Shown here: piece after piece, positions 15,574 through 24,821 of the stretch | Position numbering within the stretch: the stretch's first letter is position 1 | How the letters are laid out: every line of letters starts with the position of its first letter | Assembly: GCF_003858535.1 (NCBI RefSeq) | Contig: NZ_RQTJ01000017.1 | Location: 1 to 62,599 of the forward strand | Source: Paenimyroides viscosum | Lineage (GTDB): Bacteria > Bacteroidota > Bacteroidia > Flavobacteriales > Flavobacteriaceae | Direction of reading: 5' to 3' | Length of the DNA: 62,599 nucleotides | Notes under the pieces: generated by a model | Databases searched by the model: none | Told to the model about the DNA's origin: nothing | Seen by the model: only the letters and a program-made list of their open reading frames with translations | Translations under genes and position numbers: made by a program

Positions 15574-16275
15574 TTAACGCAACGGTATATTTTCTTGTTC
15601 CAAAAACTGAAACGATTTATCTAACAAATACATACGCCATTTAGCTTCATCGCCACTTTTAATATATTCGTCTATCACATAATCATCGTTTAAATAATAA
15701 TAAAACTTCTCGACTAGCTCGTCAGGAATTTTCAAATAATCAGTCATAATATTTCTTGGCAAACCTGCTACATAAGGATTCATTTGCGTTGGACTACGTT
15801 CTACAAACTCTTCCAAATCACCTTTATTTTTGCTTAATTTTTTAAGCAGCCACATAAACATCGCTTTAAAATCCATATTTGCGTTTGGATTTCTTTTGAA
15901 GATGTGTTTATTAATTTCAGCGGAATTAAATCCCAATGATTTCGATGTGATTTTATTTATGGTAACTTCTCTTAAAACTTCTGATAATGGTTCAGGATAG
16001 ATCCTAATTATAGTATTTTCAAGATCGTTAACCTTTATAAAATATTTCAATTGATAAAACTCGTTTTCAATCAATGCCAATTCGTCATTTGGTTTTATTT
16101 TGATATCAAAATAACCTGCAACATCAGTTAAAACTACTTCTTGTGTAGATACATTGATAACTTTTAATGGAAAAATGCCAACTTCGGTAATCATTAACCG
16201 CATTTTATATTGATTTCGATCTTGCGCAAACGACACGGTTGATACTAAAAGTACTAAAAAGTAAATGTATTTCAT
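15574..16275 (-). CDS. CarboxypepD_reg-like exported protein 2
   Basis: 233 residues with an 18-residue signal peptide (...VSFAQ). The N-terminal domain has VINVSTQEVVLTDVAGYFDIKIKPNDELAL, matching the regulatory-like fold, and the C-terminal part (PRNIMTDYLKIPDELVEKFYYYLNDDYVIDEYIKSG) parallels that of the next gene, which it precedes by 50 bases. The two are probably a tandem duplication and share one transcript. Confidence 0.72.
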   Translation of the reverse strand: MKYIYFLVLLVSTVSFAQDRNQYKMRLMITEVGIFPLKVINVSTQEVVLTDVAGYFDIKIKPNDELALIENEFYQLKYFIKVNDLENTIIRIYPEPLSEVLREVTINKITSKSLGFNSAEINKHIFKRNPNANMDFKAMFMWLLKKLSKNKGDLEEFVERSPTQMNPYVAGLPRNIMTDYLKIPDELVEKFYYYLNDDYVIDEYIKSGDEAKWRMYLLDKSFQFLEQENIPLR

Positions 16276-16384
16276 AAATGTTTTATTTGATTTACACCAA
16301 AAGTATCTGTAAAAATGTTAAAACATAATCATGGTTTTGGTAAACAATTGTTAAATAAATAAGTTTGTTGTTTATTTATAACTC

Positions 16385-17092
16385 ATGAAGAATTTAATCA
16401 TAGCAAGTACCTCAACCGTTTTTGGGTTGGGTTATTTAGAATATTTACTACCTACTTTAAAAGATCATTTTAAAAACGCATCAACGATATTGTTTATACC
16501 TTATGCAAGACCGGGCGGAATTTCGCACGACGATTACACCGCTAAAGTTGCCGAAGCTTTTGCAAAAATCGAAAAAAAAGTAGTTGGTTTACATACGTTT
16601 GAAAATCCTGTGGAAGCCATTGAAAAAGCTGAAGGAATTTTCACAGGTGGTGGAAATACTTTTTTATTGGTTAAACAATTGTATTGGCACAAAGTACTAT
16701 TGCCTTTAAAAGAGGTATTGCAAAGCGGCACGCCTTATTTAGGATGTTCGGCTGGTAGCAATATTACCGGTTTAACTATGGAAACTACCAACGACATGCC
16801 TATTGTGTATCCGCCGAGTTTTCAAACATTGGCAATGGTTCCGTTTAACATCAATCCGCATTATTTAGATCCTGTGGAAGGATCTACCCACATGGGCGAA
16901 ACCAGAGAAACACGAATTAATGAATTTCACAGTTTTAATACACAACCAGTTTTAGGATTGCGCGAAGGAAGTTGGTTAGAAGTTCGCGGATCAAAAATCA
17001 CATTGAAAGGTAGTTTAACTGCCCGTTTGTTCAGACAAAACCAACAACCTATTGAATTAGAACCTAATTCAGATTTATCAAACTTATCATAA
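16385..17092 (+). CDS. pepE: Dipeptidase E (alpha-aspartyl dipeptidase)
   Basis: 235 residues, standard length for peptidase family S51. The nucleophile is S122 in GCSAGSN, with the acid D137 and H159 (INPHYLD) at the positions expected for the Ser-His-Asp/Glu triad. GIFTGGGNTFLL and the C-terminal REGSWLEV are also present. It cleaves Asp-X dipeptides in the cytoplasm. It is followed by a strong terminator. Confidence 0.95.
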   Translation: MKNLIIASTSTVFGLGYLEYLLPTLKDHFKNASTILFIPYARPGGISHDDYTAKVAEAFAKIEKKVVGLHTFENPVEAIEKAEGIFTGGGNTFLLVKQLYWHKVLLPLKEVLQSGTPYLGCSAGSNITGLTMETTNDMPIVYPPSFQTLAMVPFNINPHYLDPVEGSTHMGETRETRINEFHSFNTQPVLGLREGSWLEVRGSKITLKGSLTARLFRQNQQPIELEPNSDLSNLS

Positions 17093-17118
17093 AACGATCT
17101 TTTACAGATCGTTTTTTT
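17091..17118 (+). terminator. Terminator after pepE
   Basis: AAAACGATCT and AGATCGTTTT form a ten-pair stem followed by a T-run. Confidence 0.85.
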
Positions 17119-17148
17119 ATTTCTTTTTTGTAACTTGAAAAGAAAATT

Positions 17149-18498
17149 ATGCTTGATAAAATAAAGAAAACCATCGATTTAATTCAATCTATTGATATTG
17201 GTGCACTGCAAAAACTGAATGAAAAAGTCGATCTAAAAAAACTAATGGAATCTGTAGGTTCTTTAAATGACGATCAGCTAAAAGGGATTGTTCACCTACT
17301 GAACAATGCCAATAAAAAACATGAAGTACCACCAATTGATGCCGATTTTTATGACATCAGTGATCGATTAACAACTGACGAACGTGAAATTCAATTAAAA
17401 GTTCGTGCTTTTATGGAAAAAGAAATTGCGCTCATTGTAAACGAATATTGGCTGCACGATAGTTTTCCTCATGAAATTATTCCTAAAATAGCGGAATTAA
17501 ATATTTGTGGAATTAATTACGAAGGATATGGTTGTGCAGGAAAATCGTCTTTATTAGAAGGAATTATCGCTTGTGAATTGGCTCGGGTTGATGCTTCCAT
17601 TGCAACATTTTTCGGCGTACAAAGTGGTTTGTGTATGGGAAGTATTTATCGTTGCGGATCGGAAGAACAAAAGCAAGAATGGCTTCCTAAATTGCAAAAA
17701 TTCGAAAAAATTGGAGCTTTCGGACTTACAGAACCTGAAGTAGGATCGGGTGCTGCCGGCGGATTGACGACTACCTGCGAAAAAACAGAAAATGGTTGGA
17801 AATTAAACGGACAAAAAAAATGGATTGGTAACGCAACTTTTGCTGATATTGTTATTATTTGGGCTCGTGATGTAGCAGATAACCAAGTAAAAGGCTTTAT
17901 TGTTCGAACCGAAACTCCAGGGTTTTCAGTAGAAAAAATTAAAGATAAAATGGCATTGCGCATTGTACAAAACGGTTTAATTACCTTAACCAATTGTATG
18001 ATTGATGAAAAAGATCGATTACAAAATGCAAATAGTTTTAAAGATACTACCAAAGTTCTGCAAGCTACACGAGCCGGAGTTGCTTGGATGGCGGTTGGTT
18101 GCGCACGTGGTGCCTACGAAAATGCGTTGGCTTATACCACGCAACGCGAACAATTTGGAAAACCTATTGCTGCGTTTCAATTAATCCAAAATCATTTGGT
18201 AGAAATGTTATCAAATTTAACAGCCATGCAAACCATGGTTTTTCGCTTATCGGAATTACAAGATGCCGACAAATTAAAAGACGAACACGCTTCTTTAGCT
18301 AAGGTTTTCTGTACTATGCGAACTCGGGATATTGTGTCGCGCGCTCGTGAAGTAATGGGTGGAAACGGTATTTTGTTAGAATATAATGTAGCTCGATTTT
18401 TAGCCGATGCCGAAGCAATTTATTCGTACGAAGGCACTAAAGAAATTAATTCGTTAATTGTGGGTAGAAGCATTACCGGATTTTCGGCTTTTGTTTAA
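17149..18498 (+). CDS. Acyl-CoA dehydrogenase (glutaryl-CoA-dehydrogenase-like)
   Basis: 449 residues, about 60 longer at the N-terminus than typical acyl-CoA dehydrogenases. FAD/substrate blocks are GAFGLTEPEVGSGAAG, NGQKKWIGNATFADI, REQFGKPIAAFQLIQNHLVEM and AREVMGGNGILLEYNVARF. The catalytic glutamate is in SYEGTKEIN (E428), the position used in the glutaryl-CoA branch. It likely takes part in acyl-CoA oxidation, passing electrons to ETF. The first 65 residues (two predicted helices, IDIGALQKLNEKVDLKKLME) have no known function. Confidence 0.9.
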   Translation: MLDKIKKTIDLIQSIDIGALQKLNEKVDLKKLMESVGSLNDDQLKGIVHLLNNANKKHEVPPIDADFYDISDRLTTDEREIQLKVRAFMEKEIALIVNEYWLHDSFPHEIIPKIAELNICGINYEGYGCAGKSSLLEGIIACELARVDASIATFFGVQSGLCMGSIYRCGSEEQKQEWLPKLQKFEKIGAFGLTEPEVGSGAAGGLTTTCEKTENGWKLNGQKKWIGNATFADIVIIWARDVADNQVKGFIVRTETPGFSVEKIKDKMALRIVQNGLITLTNCMIDEKDRLQNANSFKDTTKVLQATRAGVAWMAVGCARGAYENALAYTTQREQFGKPIAAFQLIQNHLVEMLSNLTAMQTMVFRLSELQDADKLKDEHASLAKVFCTMRTRDIVSRAREVMGGNGILLEYNVARFLADAEAIYSYEGTKEINSLIVGRSITGFSAFV

Positions 18499-18559
18499 AT
18501 TAATCCGAATTAAGTAACCTAAACTTCGCAATTTTTATCTTTACTAAAACAAAAAAATT

Positions 18560-18877
18560 ATGAAAGAAGAATTTAACTACTTAGAAGTCATAAAAAAGGA
18601 TGAAAGTAAACGTTTTGAATTAACCATTGACGGTCATATCGCATTTATCGACTTTACCCAAAGAGGAACCGATGTTATAAAGTTAATACATACCGAAGTT
18701 CCTGAAGAATTAGGAGGACGTGGAATTGCAGCTGTTTTGGTAGAAAAAACATTACAGTATTTAGAAAAAAATAAGTTTACCTTATACCCAATTTGTCCGT
18801 ATGTATTTGCGTACATTAAAAAACATCCGGAATGGAAACGCATTGTGAATGAAAATTTTAAAGGTTTTGAAGAATAA
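18560..18877 (+). CDS. GNAT-fold acetyltransferase, YidJ/GtlJ-like short form
   Basis: 105 residues. The acetyl-CoA binding pattern GGRGIAAVLVEKTLQYL and the following PICPYVFAYIKKHPEW match the short GNAT group (N-acetyltransferase-like GNAT_acetyltr_2 type). It lacks the N-terminal part of longer GNATs. Substrate unknown. A TATCTTTA box lies 16 bases upstream of the start. It converges with the small membrane gene downstream and shares the terminator at 18873-18914. Confidence 0.85.
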   Translation: MKEEFNYLEVIKKDESKRFELTIDGHIAFIDFTQRGTDVIKLIHTEVPEELGGRGIAAVLVEKTLQYLEKNKFTLYPICPYVFAYIKKHPEWKRIVNENFKGFEE

Positions 18878-18915
18878 GCAAAAGCTCTTGATTTCTCAAG
18901 AGCCTTTGCTTATTA
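18873..18915. terminator. Bidirectional 19-pair terminator hairpin
   Basis: AATAAGCAAAAGCTCTTGA (18873-18891) and TCAAGAGCCTTTGCTTATT (18896-18914) pair with one mismatch. It lies between convergent genes and overlaps the stop codons on both strands. Confidence 0.85.
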
Positions 18916-19116
18916 TTTAACAATCTGTAATCGTTTTGTTACAGCTTTTATTCCAAAATAAAATCCTGAAATAATTGTAAAAAAAATGGCAAGCATAAAG
19001 ATATACTCTACAAAACGCATTGTGGTACTAATTTCAACCACATCTCGATCTAACAAAAAACTAATTGTTGTTAATACAGATGCAATTGCCAAAAGATTTA
19101 AAACTGTTTTTTTCAT
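18913..19116 (-). CDS. Small two-helix membrane protein
   Basis: 67 residues. Two hydrophobic helices (about 7-21 and 36-55, FVEYIFMLAIFFTIISGFYFG) are joined by a charged loop (DRDVVE). It ends in a basic tail (KAVTKRLQIVK). The gene ends in the shared terminator. No family recognised. Confidence 0.65.
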   Translation of the reverse strand: MKKTVLNLLAIASVLTTISFLLDRDVVEISTTMRFVEYIFMLAIFFTIISGFYFGIKAVTKRLQIVK

Positions 19117-19200
19117 AATGATTCTATTTAAAGTAATAACGTATAAAACAATTAATTTAGTATCTAATAAATTGGTTATATTTCTTCAGAATAGAGTTAG

Positions 19201-19274
19201 GAATGTCGTTCTGAACATAACATAGTGAAGTGAAGAATCTCAAAGATTCCTTCTTCGTCGGAATGACATTTTAA
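19201..19274. repeat. Dispersed GTCATTCTGA-type repeat, copy 2
   Basis: GAATGTCGTTCTGAACATAA ... AGTGAAGTGAAGAATCTCAA ... CTTCTTCGTCGGAATGACA. The ends are complementary (TGTCATTCTGA / inverted) and the middle has the AAGAATCT core also at 37735-37842. Confidence 0.6.
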
Positions 19275-19284
19275 CGTGATTTAA

Positions 19285-20322
19285 CTACAGCGTTTTCATA
19301 TCAATTACAAAACGATACTTAACATCCGATTGTTGCATACGAACATAAGCTTCATTAATTTCTTGCATTTGGATCACTTCTACTTCGGATACAATACCAT
19401 GTTCGCCACAAAAATCAAGCATTTCTTGTGTTTCTTTAATGCCGCCGATTAAAGATCCGGCAATGTTTCTACGCTTGTTAATCAACACACCACCATGAAT
19501 AGGAAACGGTTCTATTGCACCCACCATACACATGGTTTTATCTAATTTCAATAACAACAAATACGGATTTACATCATGAGCGACTGGAATAGTATTCAAA
19601 AGAAAATCGAAACTATAATTGTGTTGTTTCATTTGTTCTGCATCTTTCGAAATCAACACCTCATCGGCTCCTAATTTCATCGCATCTGCACCTTTACTTT
19701 CAGATGTTGTAATCATTACCACGTGTGCACCCATTGCTTTAGCAAACTTAACGCCCATGTGCCCCAAACCTCCTAAACCAACAACACCTACTTTATCGCC
19801 TTTTTTTACGTTCCAATGGCGCAATGGCGACCAAGTTGTAATACCGGCACACAATAAAGGCGCAACATTTTCTAACGGTAGATTAGTTGGCACGTTTAAC
19901 ACAAAATCTTCTTCTACCACAATGTTTTCTGAATAGCCGCCATAGGTGATTCCGCCGTGTTTGGAGTTTTTAGAATTATAAGTTCCTGTAAAACCATTTT
20001 CGCAATATTGCTCTAAACCTTCATCGCACGAATGGCAATGCTGGCACGATTCTACCATACAACCTACGCCTACAATATCTCCGATTTTAAATTTGGTAAC
20101 TTCCATTCCAATCGCTTCCACTCGACCAATAATTTCATGACCTGGAACAGCTGGATAATTGGCTGGTCCCCAATCTGATTTTGCTGTGTGCAAATCGCTG
20201 TGACAAACGCCGCAATATTCTATTTTAATAAAAACATCTTTCGCATTTAAAGTTCTTCTTTCTATGGTATGTGCGCCCAACGGATCTACCGCATTAAAGG
20301 CTGCATAAGCTTTTGTTGACAT
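19285..20322 (-). CDS. NAD(P)-dependent zinc alcohol dehydrogenase (YahK-like)
   Basis: 345 residues. Catalytic zinc ligands are C40 (GVCHSDLH), H62-E63 (PGHEIIG) and C-terminal partner residues. The structural zinc loop GVGCMVESCQHCHSCDEGLEQYC (about 91-113) has the expected four cysteines. The Rossmann fold is GVVGLGGLGHMGVKFAKAMG. The family reduces aldehydes (cinnamyl-alcohol-dehydrogenase type, E. coli YahK). Substrate here unknown. A TAACTTTA box lies 22 bases upstream. Confidence 0.92.
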   Translation of the reverse strand: MSTKAYAAFNAVDPLGAHTIERRTLNAKDVFIKIEYCGVCHSDLHTAKSDWGPANYPAVPGHEIIGRVEAIGMEVTKFKIGDIVGVGCMVESCQHCHSCDEGLEQYCENGFTGTYNSKNSKHGGITYGGYSENIVVEEDFVLNVPTNLPLENVAPLLCAGITTWSPLRHWNVKKGDKVGVVGLGGLGHMGVKFAKAMGAHVVMITTSESKGADAMKLGADEVLISKDAEQMKQHNYSFDFLLNTIPVAHDVNPYLLLLKLDKTMCMVGAIEPFPIHGGVLINKRRNIAGSLIGGIKETQEMLDFCGEHGIVSEVEVIQMQEINEAYVRMQQSDVKYRFVIDMKTL

Positions 20323-20398
20323 GAATTATTTTATTTGAGCTATAAAGTTACGCTTTTCAAATAATAATATAATTCTGCACAATCATAAAAATAGTCTT

Positions 20399-20406
20399 TA
20401 TCTTTG
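20399..20406 (+). promoter_or_regulatory. -7 box upstream of the 82-residue gene
   Basis: TATCTTTG, an exact TAnnTTTG match, ending 18 bases before the ATG. Confidence 0.6.
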
Positions 20407-20424
20407 TACTTTAAATAAAACGTT

Positions 20425-20673
20425 ATGGGAAAAGAAACGAAAGAAGGCTTATACCAAGGAATCATTGAAAAAGATGAAAAAGGAAATTTTTTCTGCGGAC
20501 CTTATTTGTTAGATTATAAAATGGTTACAGCAAACTTTCAGTTAGGTGATAAAATTAGTATCAAGAAATTAATAACAAATCCTAGTGATATTTCATTTGA
20601 ACAATATCCTAAAAAATCTATTAAGTTTTCAATGGCTAACGGCGACAAACCTATGAAGGATTCCGATTTCTAA
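20425..20673 (+). CDS. Small cytoplasmic protein of unknown function
   Basis: 82 residues, no signal peptide or membrane helix. The pattern EGLYQGIIEKDEKGNFFCGPYLLDYKMVT...FQLGDKISIKKLI looks like a small beta barrel (OB- or SH3-like), but no motif confirms it. It has its own promoter box and a strong terminator, so it is expressed alone. Confidence 0.7.
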   Translation: MGKETKEGLYQGIIEKDEKGNFFCGPYLLDYKMVTANFQLGDKISIKKLITNPSDISFEQYPKKSIKFSMANGDKPMKDSDF

Positions 20674-20690
20674 ATAAAGTAATATTATAC

Positions 20691-20723
20691 AAAAAATCCA
20701 TCGTGTTAAACGATGGATTTTTG
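20691..20723 (+). terminator. Terminator after the 82-residue gene
   Basis: AAAATCCATCG and CGATGGATTTT form an 11-pair stem with flanking A/T runs, so it may work in both directions. Confidence 0.85.
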
Positions 20724-20737
20724 TTTGGTCTTTATGC

Positions 20738-21739
20738 TTAAAATTTTTCTTCTTTAATTAAATTTCCGTTTTCGAAATATCTCTTTTTTATTAATTTTCC
20801 TGATTCATCAAAATCATCCCAAATTCCAAATGGTTTGTTTTCTTTAAAATATCCATTTATAGAAATAACTCCATTATCGTGATATTTTACAAATTTTCCA
20901 TTTAAATTTCCATTATCATAATTCTCTTCTAGTAATAATTGCCCTTTTTCATTCCACTTTTTCAAGTTTCCACTTACTACATCGTTATCGAAATAATGAA
21001 TTAATTCTCTATTTCCATTTTCGTACCAATGTTCATTTTTTCCATGAGATTTCCCATCTTTCCACTCTGCTTCATTTTTCAAAGCTCCATTTTCATAATA
21101 AAGAGTATATAAACCATTTTGTAAACCATTTATCCAATATGACACTTCTTTTAAATTACCATTTTCATACCAATGCTTAACTTCTCCATGTGGCTTTCTG
21201 TTAACTCGATATGATTTTGAGGAAACATTTCCATTTTCAAAAAACCAAGTAACTAAGCCAGTTCCATTTACATATTCTTGTATCCATTCGGGCTGTCCAT
21301 TTTCATAATATCTAATCCAATCATCATTAAAAATACCATTTGTTAATTTACCCTTTTCATAAATCTGACCGTTATGATATTTCTCTAAATAATCCCCATC
21401 TTTTAAATAAACATACAAAATAGTATCTTTTTGATAAATATGATATTTGATAACATTACCCATTTCATTATATCTAAAAACAGTATCTACGTGAACTTTA
21501 TTCTTTAATCTACCTTTTTCAAAAAGTTTTCCATTTGAAAAAAATAAGTGATAAAGACCATTATCCACGGTGGTTTCATCTGTTATTGGAATCCACGAAG
21601 CTTTACCTGAATTTTCATCAATCCAATATGCCCAATTTTCATTTCTTTTGGATTCATCATTAAAATCACCTTCTTTACAACTGATAAGAATAAAAACCGT
21701 GAATAGAAATAATATAGTGTATCTAAATAAATTCATCAT
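20738..21739 (-). CDS. Lipoprotein with MORN-like YwqK repeats
   Basis: 333 residues. Lipobox FILISC sets the anchor at C21. The body is a run of about 10 repeats of the form E-N-G-x-L/V-x-x-x, e.g. HLFFSNGKLFEKGR, YYENGQPEWIQEY, WYENGNLKEVSYW, YYENGALKNEAEW, KYHDNGVISINGYF. This is the YwqK/MORN-like fold, probably a beta-solenoid on the cell surface or outer-membrane inner face. It may bind membranes or proteins. Starts at 21739; the second ATG (21736) is equally possible. Confidence 0.8.
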   Translation of the reverse strand: MMNLFRYTILFLFTVFILISCKEGDFNDESKRNENWAYWIDENSGKASWIPITDETTVDNGLYHLFFSNGKLFEKGRLKNKVHVDTVFRYNEMGNVIKYHIYQKDTILYVYLKDGDYLEKYHNGQIYEKGKLTNGIFNDDWIRYYENGQPEWIQEYVNGTGLVTWFFENGNVSSKSYRVNRKPHGEVKHWYENGNLKEVSYWINGLQNGLYTLYYENGALKNEAEWKDGKSHGKNEHWYENGNRELIHYFDNDVVSGNLKKWNEKGQLLLEENYDNGNLNGKFVKYHDNGVISINGYFKENKPFGIWDDFDESGKLIKKRYFENGNLIKEEKF

Positions 21740-21757
21740 ATTGCTAATTTAATAAAA

Positions 21758-21790
21758 AACACCTACAAGAATAAATATCTTGCAGGTGTT
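21758..21790 (-). terminator. Terminator after the prolyl oligopeptidase gene
   Basis: AACACCTACAAGA and TCTTGCAGGTGTT form a stem with one mismatch, 22 bases past the stop codon, with flanking A-runs that become T-runs on the minus strand. Confidence 0.8.
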
Positions 21791-21811
21791 AAATAAGTAT
21801 AAGGTTTGAAA

Positions 21812-23923
21812 CTACAACTTCGTAACGCCCATATTCCAAAGTGTGAACGCCTGTATATCGGCATTTTCGTTAATGGTTTGCTGAACCGATTTTCCTGCCC
21901 CGTGACCTGCATTTACATCAATACGAATTAACATTGGGTTGTTTCCTTGATTTTTCGCTTGCAATTCAGCTGCAAATTTAAAACTGTGCGCTGGTACTAC
22001 TCTATCGTCATGATCACCTGTGGTAACCATTGTTGCCGGATACGAAACTCCTTCTTTTACGTTATGTACCGGCGAATATCCTTTTAAATAGTTGAACATT
22101 TCTTTAGAATCTTCGGCTGTTCCGTAATCGTACGCCCAACCTGCACCCGCTGTAAACGTGTGGTAACGCAACATATCCAGTACTCCAACTGCTGGCAAAG
22201 CTACCTTCATTAAATCAGGTCGTTGGGTCATGGTTGCACCAACTAATAACCCTCCGTTTGATCCACCGCGAATGGCTAATTTTTCAGAAGATGTATATTT
22301 TTCTTTAATTAAATATTCGGCTGCTGCAATAAAATCATCAAACACATTCTGCTTTTGCATTTGGGTTCCGGCATTATGCCATTTTTTACCGTATTCACCT
22401 CCACCGCGTAAATTTGGTACCGCATACACACCACCGTTTTCTAACCAAACGGCATTAGCAATGCTAAAACTCGGAGTTAACGATACGTTGAAACCTCCGT
22501 AAGCATATAACATCGTAGGGTTGGTTCCATCTAATTTTGTTCCTTTTTTATAGGTAATCATCATAGGCACTTGCGTACCGTCTTTAGATGCGTAAAAAAC
22601 CTGTTTAGATTCGTAATCGTTTGGGTTGAATTTTACTTTTGGCTGTTGATATACTTCTGATGTTCCTGAAGCGATATCCATTCTATAAATGGTTCCTGGA
22701 GTTATGTAGTTTGTAAAAGAGAAGTACAAATCTTTGGCGTCTTTTTTACCACCAAAACCACTTGCTGTGCCCAAACCTGGCAATTCAATCTTGCGAATAA
22801 ATTTTCCTGAGTAATCAAACTGATCCACCACCGAAACAGCATCTTTCATATAATGCGCAAAGAAATAACCACCGGCTTTAGATAAATCAAGCACGTTATC
22901 GCTTTCTAAAATTAGATCTTCCCAAGCATTTAAATTAACAATTTTTGCAGCATCTACCACCATTAATTTTTTATTAGGAGCTTTTAAGTTTGTTTCGATA
23001 TAAAGCTTTCCGTCTTTAGAATCAATAATAGAATAATCGTTATCAAAACCAGTAACAATTGTTTGAATTTGACTGTTTGCTTTTGTTAAATCTTGAATGT
23101 ATAATTCGTTACCCGATGTTGCATTTGCTGCTGATACCACCAAATATTTTTGATCGTTTGTAACGTATCCGCCAACATAACGACGCTTGTATTTTTCACC
23201 AAAAACAACTTTATCGGTTTTTTGCGACGTTCCTAATTTATGGTAATACAATTTATGTTCATCGGTTTTTGCAGAAAGTTCTGATCCGGTTGGTTTATCG
23301 TAGCTAGAATAATAGAAACCTTCGTTTTTGTACCAGCTAATTCCTGAAAATTTTACATCAATCAAAGTTTCGCCGATTACTGATTTGTCTTTTGCGTTTA
23401 AAACAATAATTTTTCTCCAATCGCTTCCACCTTCTGAAATGGCGTAAGCAACCAAACTTCCATCTTCGGTAAAAGAAACATCGGCTAACGAGGTGGTTCC
23501 GTCTTTAGAAAAGGTATTTGGATCTAAGAAGATTTCTTCTTTACCCGATTTGTCTTTACGATACAAAACCGACTGATTCTGCAAACCATCATTTTTAAAA
23601 TAATAGGTAAAATCGCCTTCTACGAACGGAGCACTAATTTTTTCGTAGTTCCATTTTTCTGTCAGCTGTTTTTTTAACTGATCGCGGTAAGGAATCTGAT
23701 CTAAATAAGCAAAAGTTACGTTGTTTTGTGCCGTAACCCAAGCGGCTGTTTCGGCAGATCGGTCGTCTTCTAACCAACGGTATGGGTCTGCTATTTTAGT
23801 ATTGAAGTAAACATCAATAACATCTTTTTTATCGGTAGTTGGATAATTCATTTGATTTGTTTGGGCATTTACGGTTTGGGATACAACCGAAGCAATAAAA
23901 ATAGAGTAAACTAATTTTTTCAT
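21812..23923 (-). CDS. Prolyl oligopeptidase (S9A), exported
   Basis: 703 residues from ATG 23923; the longer frame begins inside a terminator stem (23952-23981), so this start is preferred, and it gives a signal peptide (...VSQTVNAQ). Residues 30-430 are a beta-propeller with repeated RDK, YY and DG blocks. The catalytic part has RGGSNGGLL (nucleophile Ser), DHDDRVVPAHS (Asp) and NAGHGAGKS (His). It cleaves short peptides after proline, here in the periplasm or at the surface. Acts alone; no partner genes. Confidence 0.95.
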   Translation of the reverse strand: MKKLVYSIFIASVVSQTVNAQTNQMNYPTTDKKDVIDVYFNTKIADPYRWLEDDRSAETAAWVTAQNNVTFAYLDQIPYRDQLKKQLTEKWNYEKISAPFVEGDFTYYFKNDGLQNQSVLYRKDKSGKEEIFLDPNTFSKDGTTSLADVSFTEDGSLVAYAISEGGSDWRKIIVLNAKDKSVIGETLIDVKFSGISWYKNEGFYYSSYDKPTGSELSAKTDEHKLYYHKLGTSQKTDKVVFGEKYKRRYVGGYVTNDQKYLVVSAANATSGNELYIQDLTKANSQIQTIVTGFDNDYSIIDSKDGKLYIETNLKAPNKKLMVVDAAKIVNLNAWEDLILESDNVLDLSKAGGYFFAHYMKDAVSVVDQFDYSGKFIRKIELPGLGTASGFGGKKDAKDLYFSFTNYITPGTIYRMDIASGTSEVYQQPKVKFNPNDYESKQVFYASKDGTQVPMMITYKKGTKLDGTNPTMLYAYGGFNVSLTPSFSIANAVWLENGGVYAVPNLRGGGEYGKKWHNAGTQMQKQNVFDDFIAAAEYLIKEKYTSSEKLAIRGGSNGGLLVGATMTQRPDLMKVALPAVGVLDMLRYHTFTAGAGWAYDYGTAEDSKEMFNYLKGYSPVHNVKEGVSYPATMVTTGDHDDRVVPAHSFKFAAELQAKNQGNNPMLIRIDVNAGHGAGKSVQQTINENADIQAFTLWNMGVTKL

Positions 23924-23951
23924 GATTATGTTTTTGATAACCTGCAAAATA

Positions 23952-23981
23952 AAAAAACTTGCCGGATTAGGCAAGTTTTTA
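23952..23981 (-). terminator. Terminator after the DUF4595-like lipoprotein
   Basis: AAAAACTTGCC and GGCAAGTTTTT pair over 11 bases just past the stop of the gene at 24002. Confidence 0.85.
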
Positions 23982-24001
23982 ATTATCTGAATTAAATAAG
24001 A

Positions 24002-24736
24002 CTATTTTTTAGTATATTCTATTGTTTGAGAAAAATCATCTTCTAAAGTAGATTTTGCTACCATTTTTACAGGATAATTGTCTGCATTGTAATTGTAAGT
24101 AACCGTTCCGGTAAAGTTATCTTCAGGAAATTCTGAATCTTCGTAATCGATATCTACCACATTATTAACTATATTAAGTTGTTCTGACATGATGTAAGCA
24201 AAAACCCATTGTGGTAATTTTACATTTTTATAGATTCCGTTTTTATCATCGTATTTAAGAACAATTTCTTCGCTATCATCGCTTTTCATTTTAGTTATAT
24301 TTCCGTTGGCATCGTAAGTATAATTAAAATATCCGTCGTTAAGCAAATTACCTTTACTATCTAAAGTTAATATTTCGGTATCATTATGCGTTTGACCGTT
24401 AATTTCAGCTTTCATATTAACAGTTAACTTTGTTCCTGCTTGCGAAAAAGTATAGAACGTTTTTATGTTACTTTCTGTAGCAGTAGCTTCAACTAACTGA
24501 TCGCCAGAATAAGAAAATGTGTATTCATACCCATCGCTTTCAACAATTTTAGTTAATTGCGCTTTGTTGTTGTAGGTAAAAATTGTTGTATAATCATCTG
24601 CTGTAATTTTAGATGGCAAGTACATTTTTGATACATCTACTGTTCCTTCTTCAACAGTTGTGTTATCATCGTTTTTATCACAAGATGTGAACATAAATCC
24701 GGCTAAAAGAAAAGCCGATAATACTAATTTTTTCAT
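24002..24736 (-). CDS. Lipoprotein with YD-like repeats 1
   Basis: 244 residues from the ATG at 24736 (MKKLVLSAFLLAGFMFTSC, lipobox FTSC). The body has repeats of the form FTYNNKAQLTKI..., FSYSGDQLVEAT and YTYDANGNITKM, as in RHS-like/DUF4595 lipoproteins. A longer frame reaches 24790 but would overlap the previous terminator. It is paralogous to the next gene upstream, at 24822-25559. No function known. Confidence 0.75.
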   Translation of the reverse strand: MKKLVLSAFLLAGFMFTSCDKNDDNTTVEEGTVDVSKMYLPSKITADDYTTIFTYNNKAQLTKIVESDGYEYTFSYSGDQLVEATATESNIKTFYTFSQAGTKLTVNMKAEINGQTHNDTEILTLDSKGNLLNDGYFNYTYDANGNITKMKSDDSEEIVLKYDDKNGIYKNVKLPQWVFAYIMSEQLNIVNNVVDIDYEDSEFPEDNFTGTVTYNYNADNYPVKMVAKSTLEDDFSQTIEYTKK

Positions 24737-24768
24737 AAGTATGATTTTATAAATTTGGTGCAAATATA

Positions 24769-24801
24769 AAACTCCTTTCCATATAAACAAGAAAGGAGTT
24801 T
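24769..24801 (-). terminator. Terminator between the two YD-repeat lipoproteins
   Basis: AAACTCCTTTC and GAAAGGAGTTT pair perfectly over 11 bases. Confidence 0.8.
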
Positions 24802-24821
24802 ATTTATAAGAAGTTAATCTT

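Noticed and set aside
19619..19936. 105-codon plus-strand frame within the alcohol dehydrogenase
   Set aside because: Antisense to a well-supported enzyme with intact motifs; no sign of its own coding pattern.
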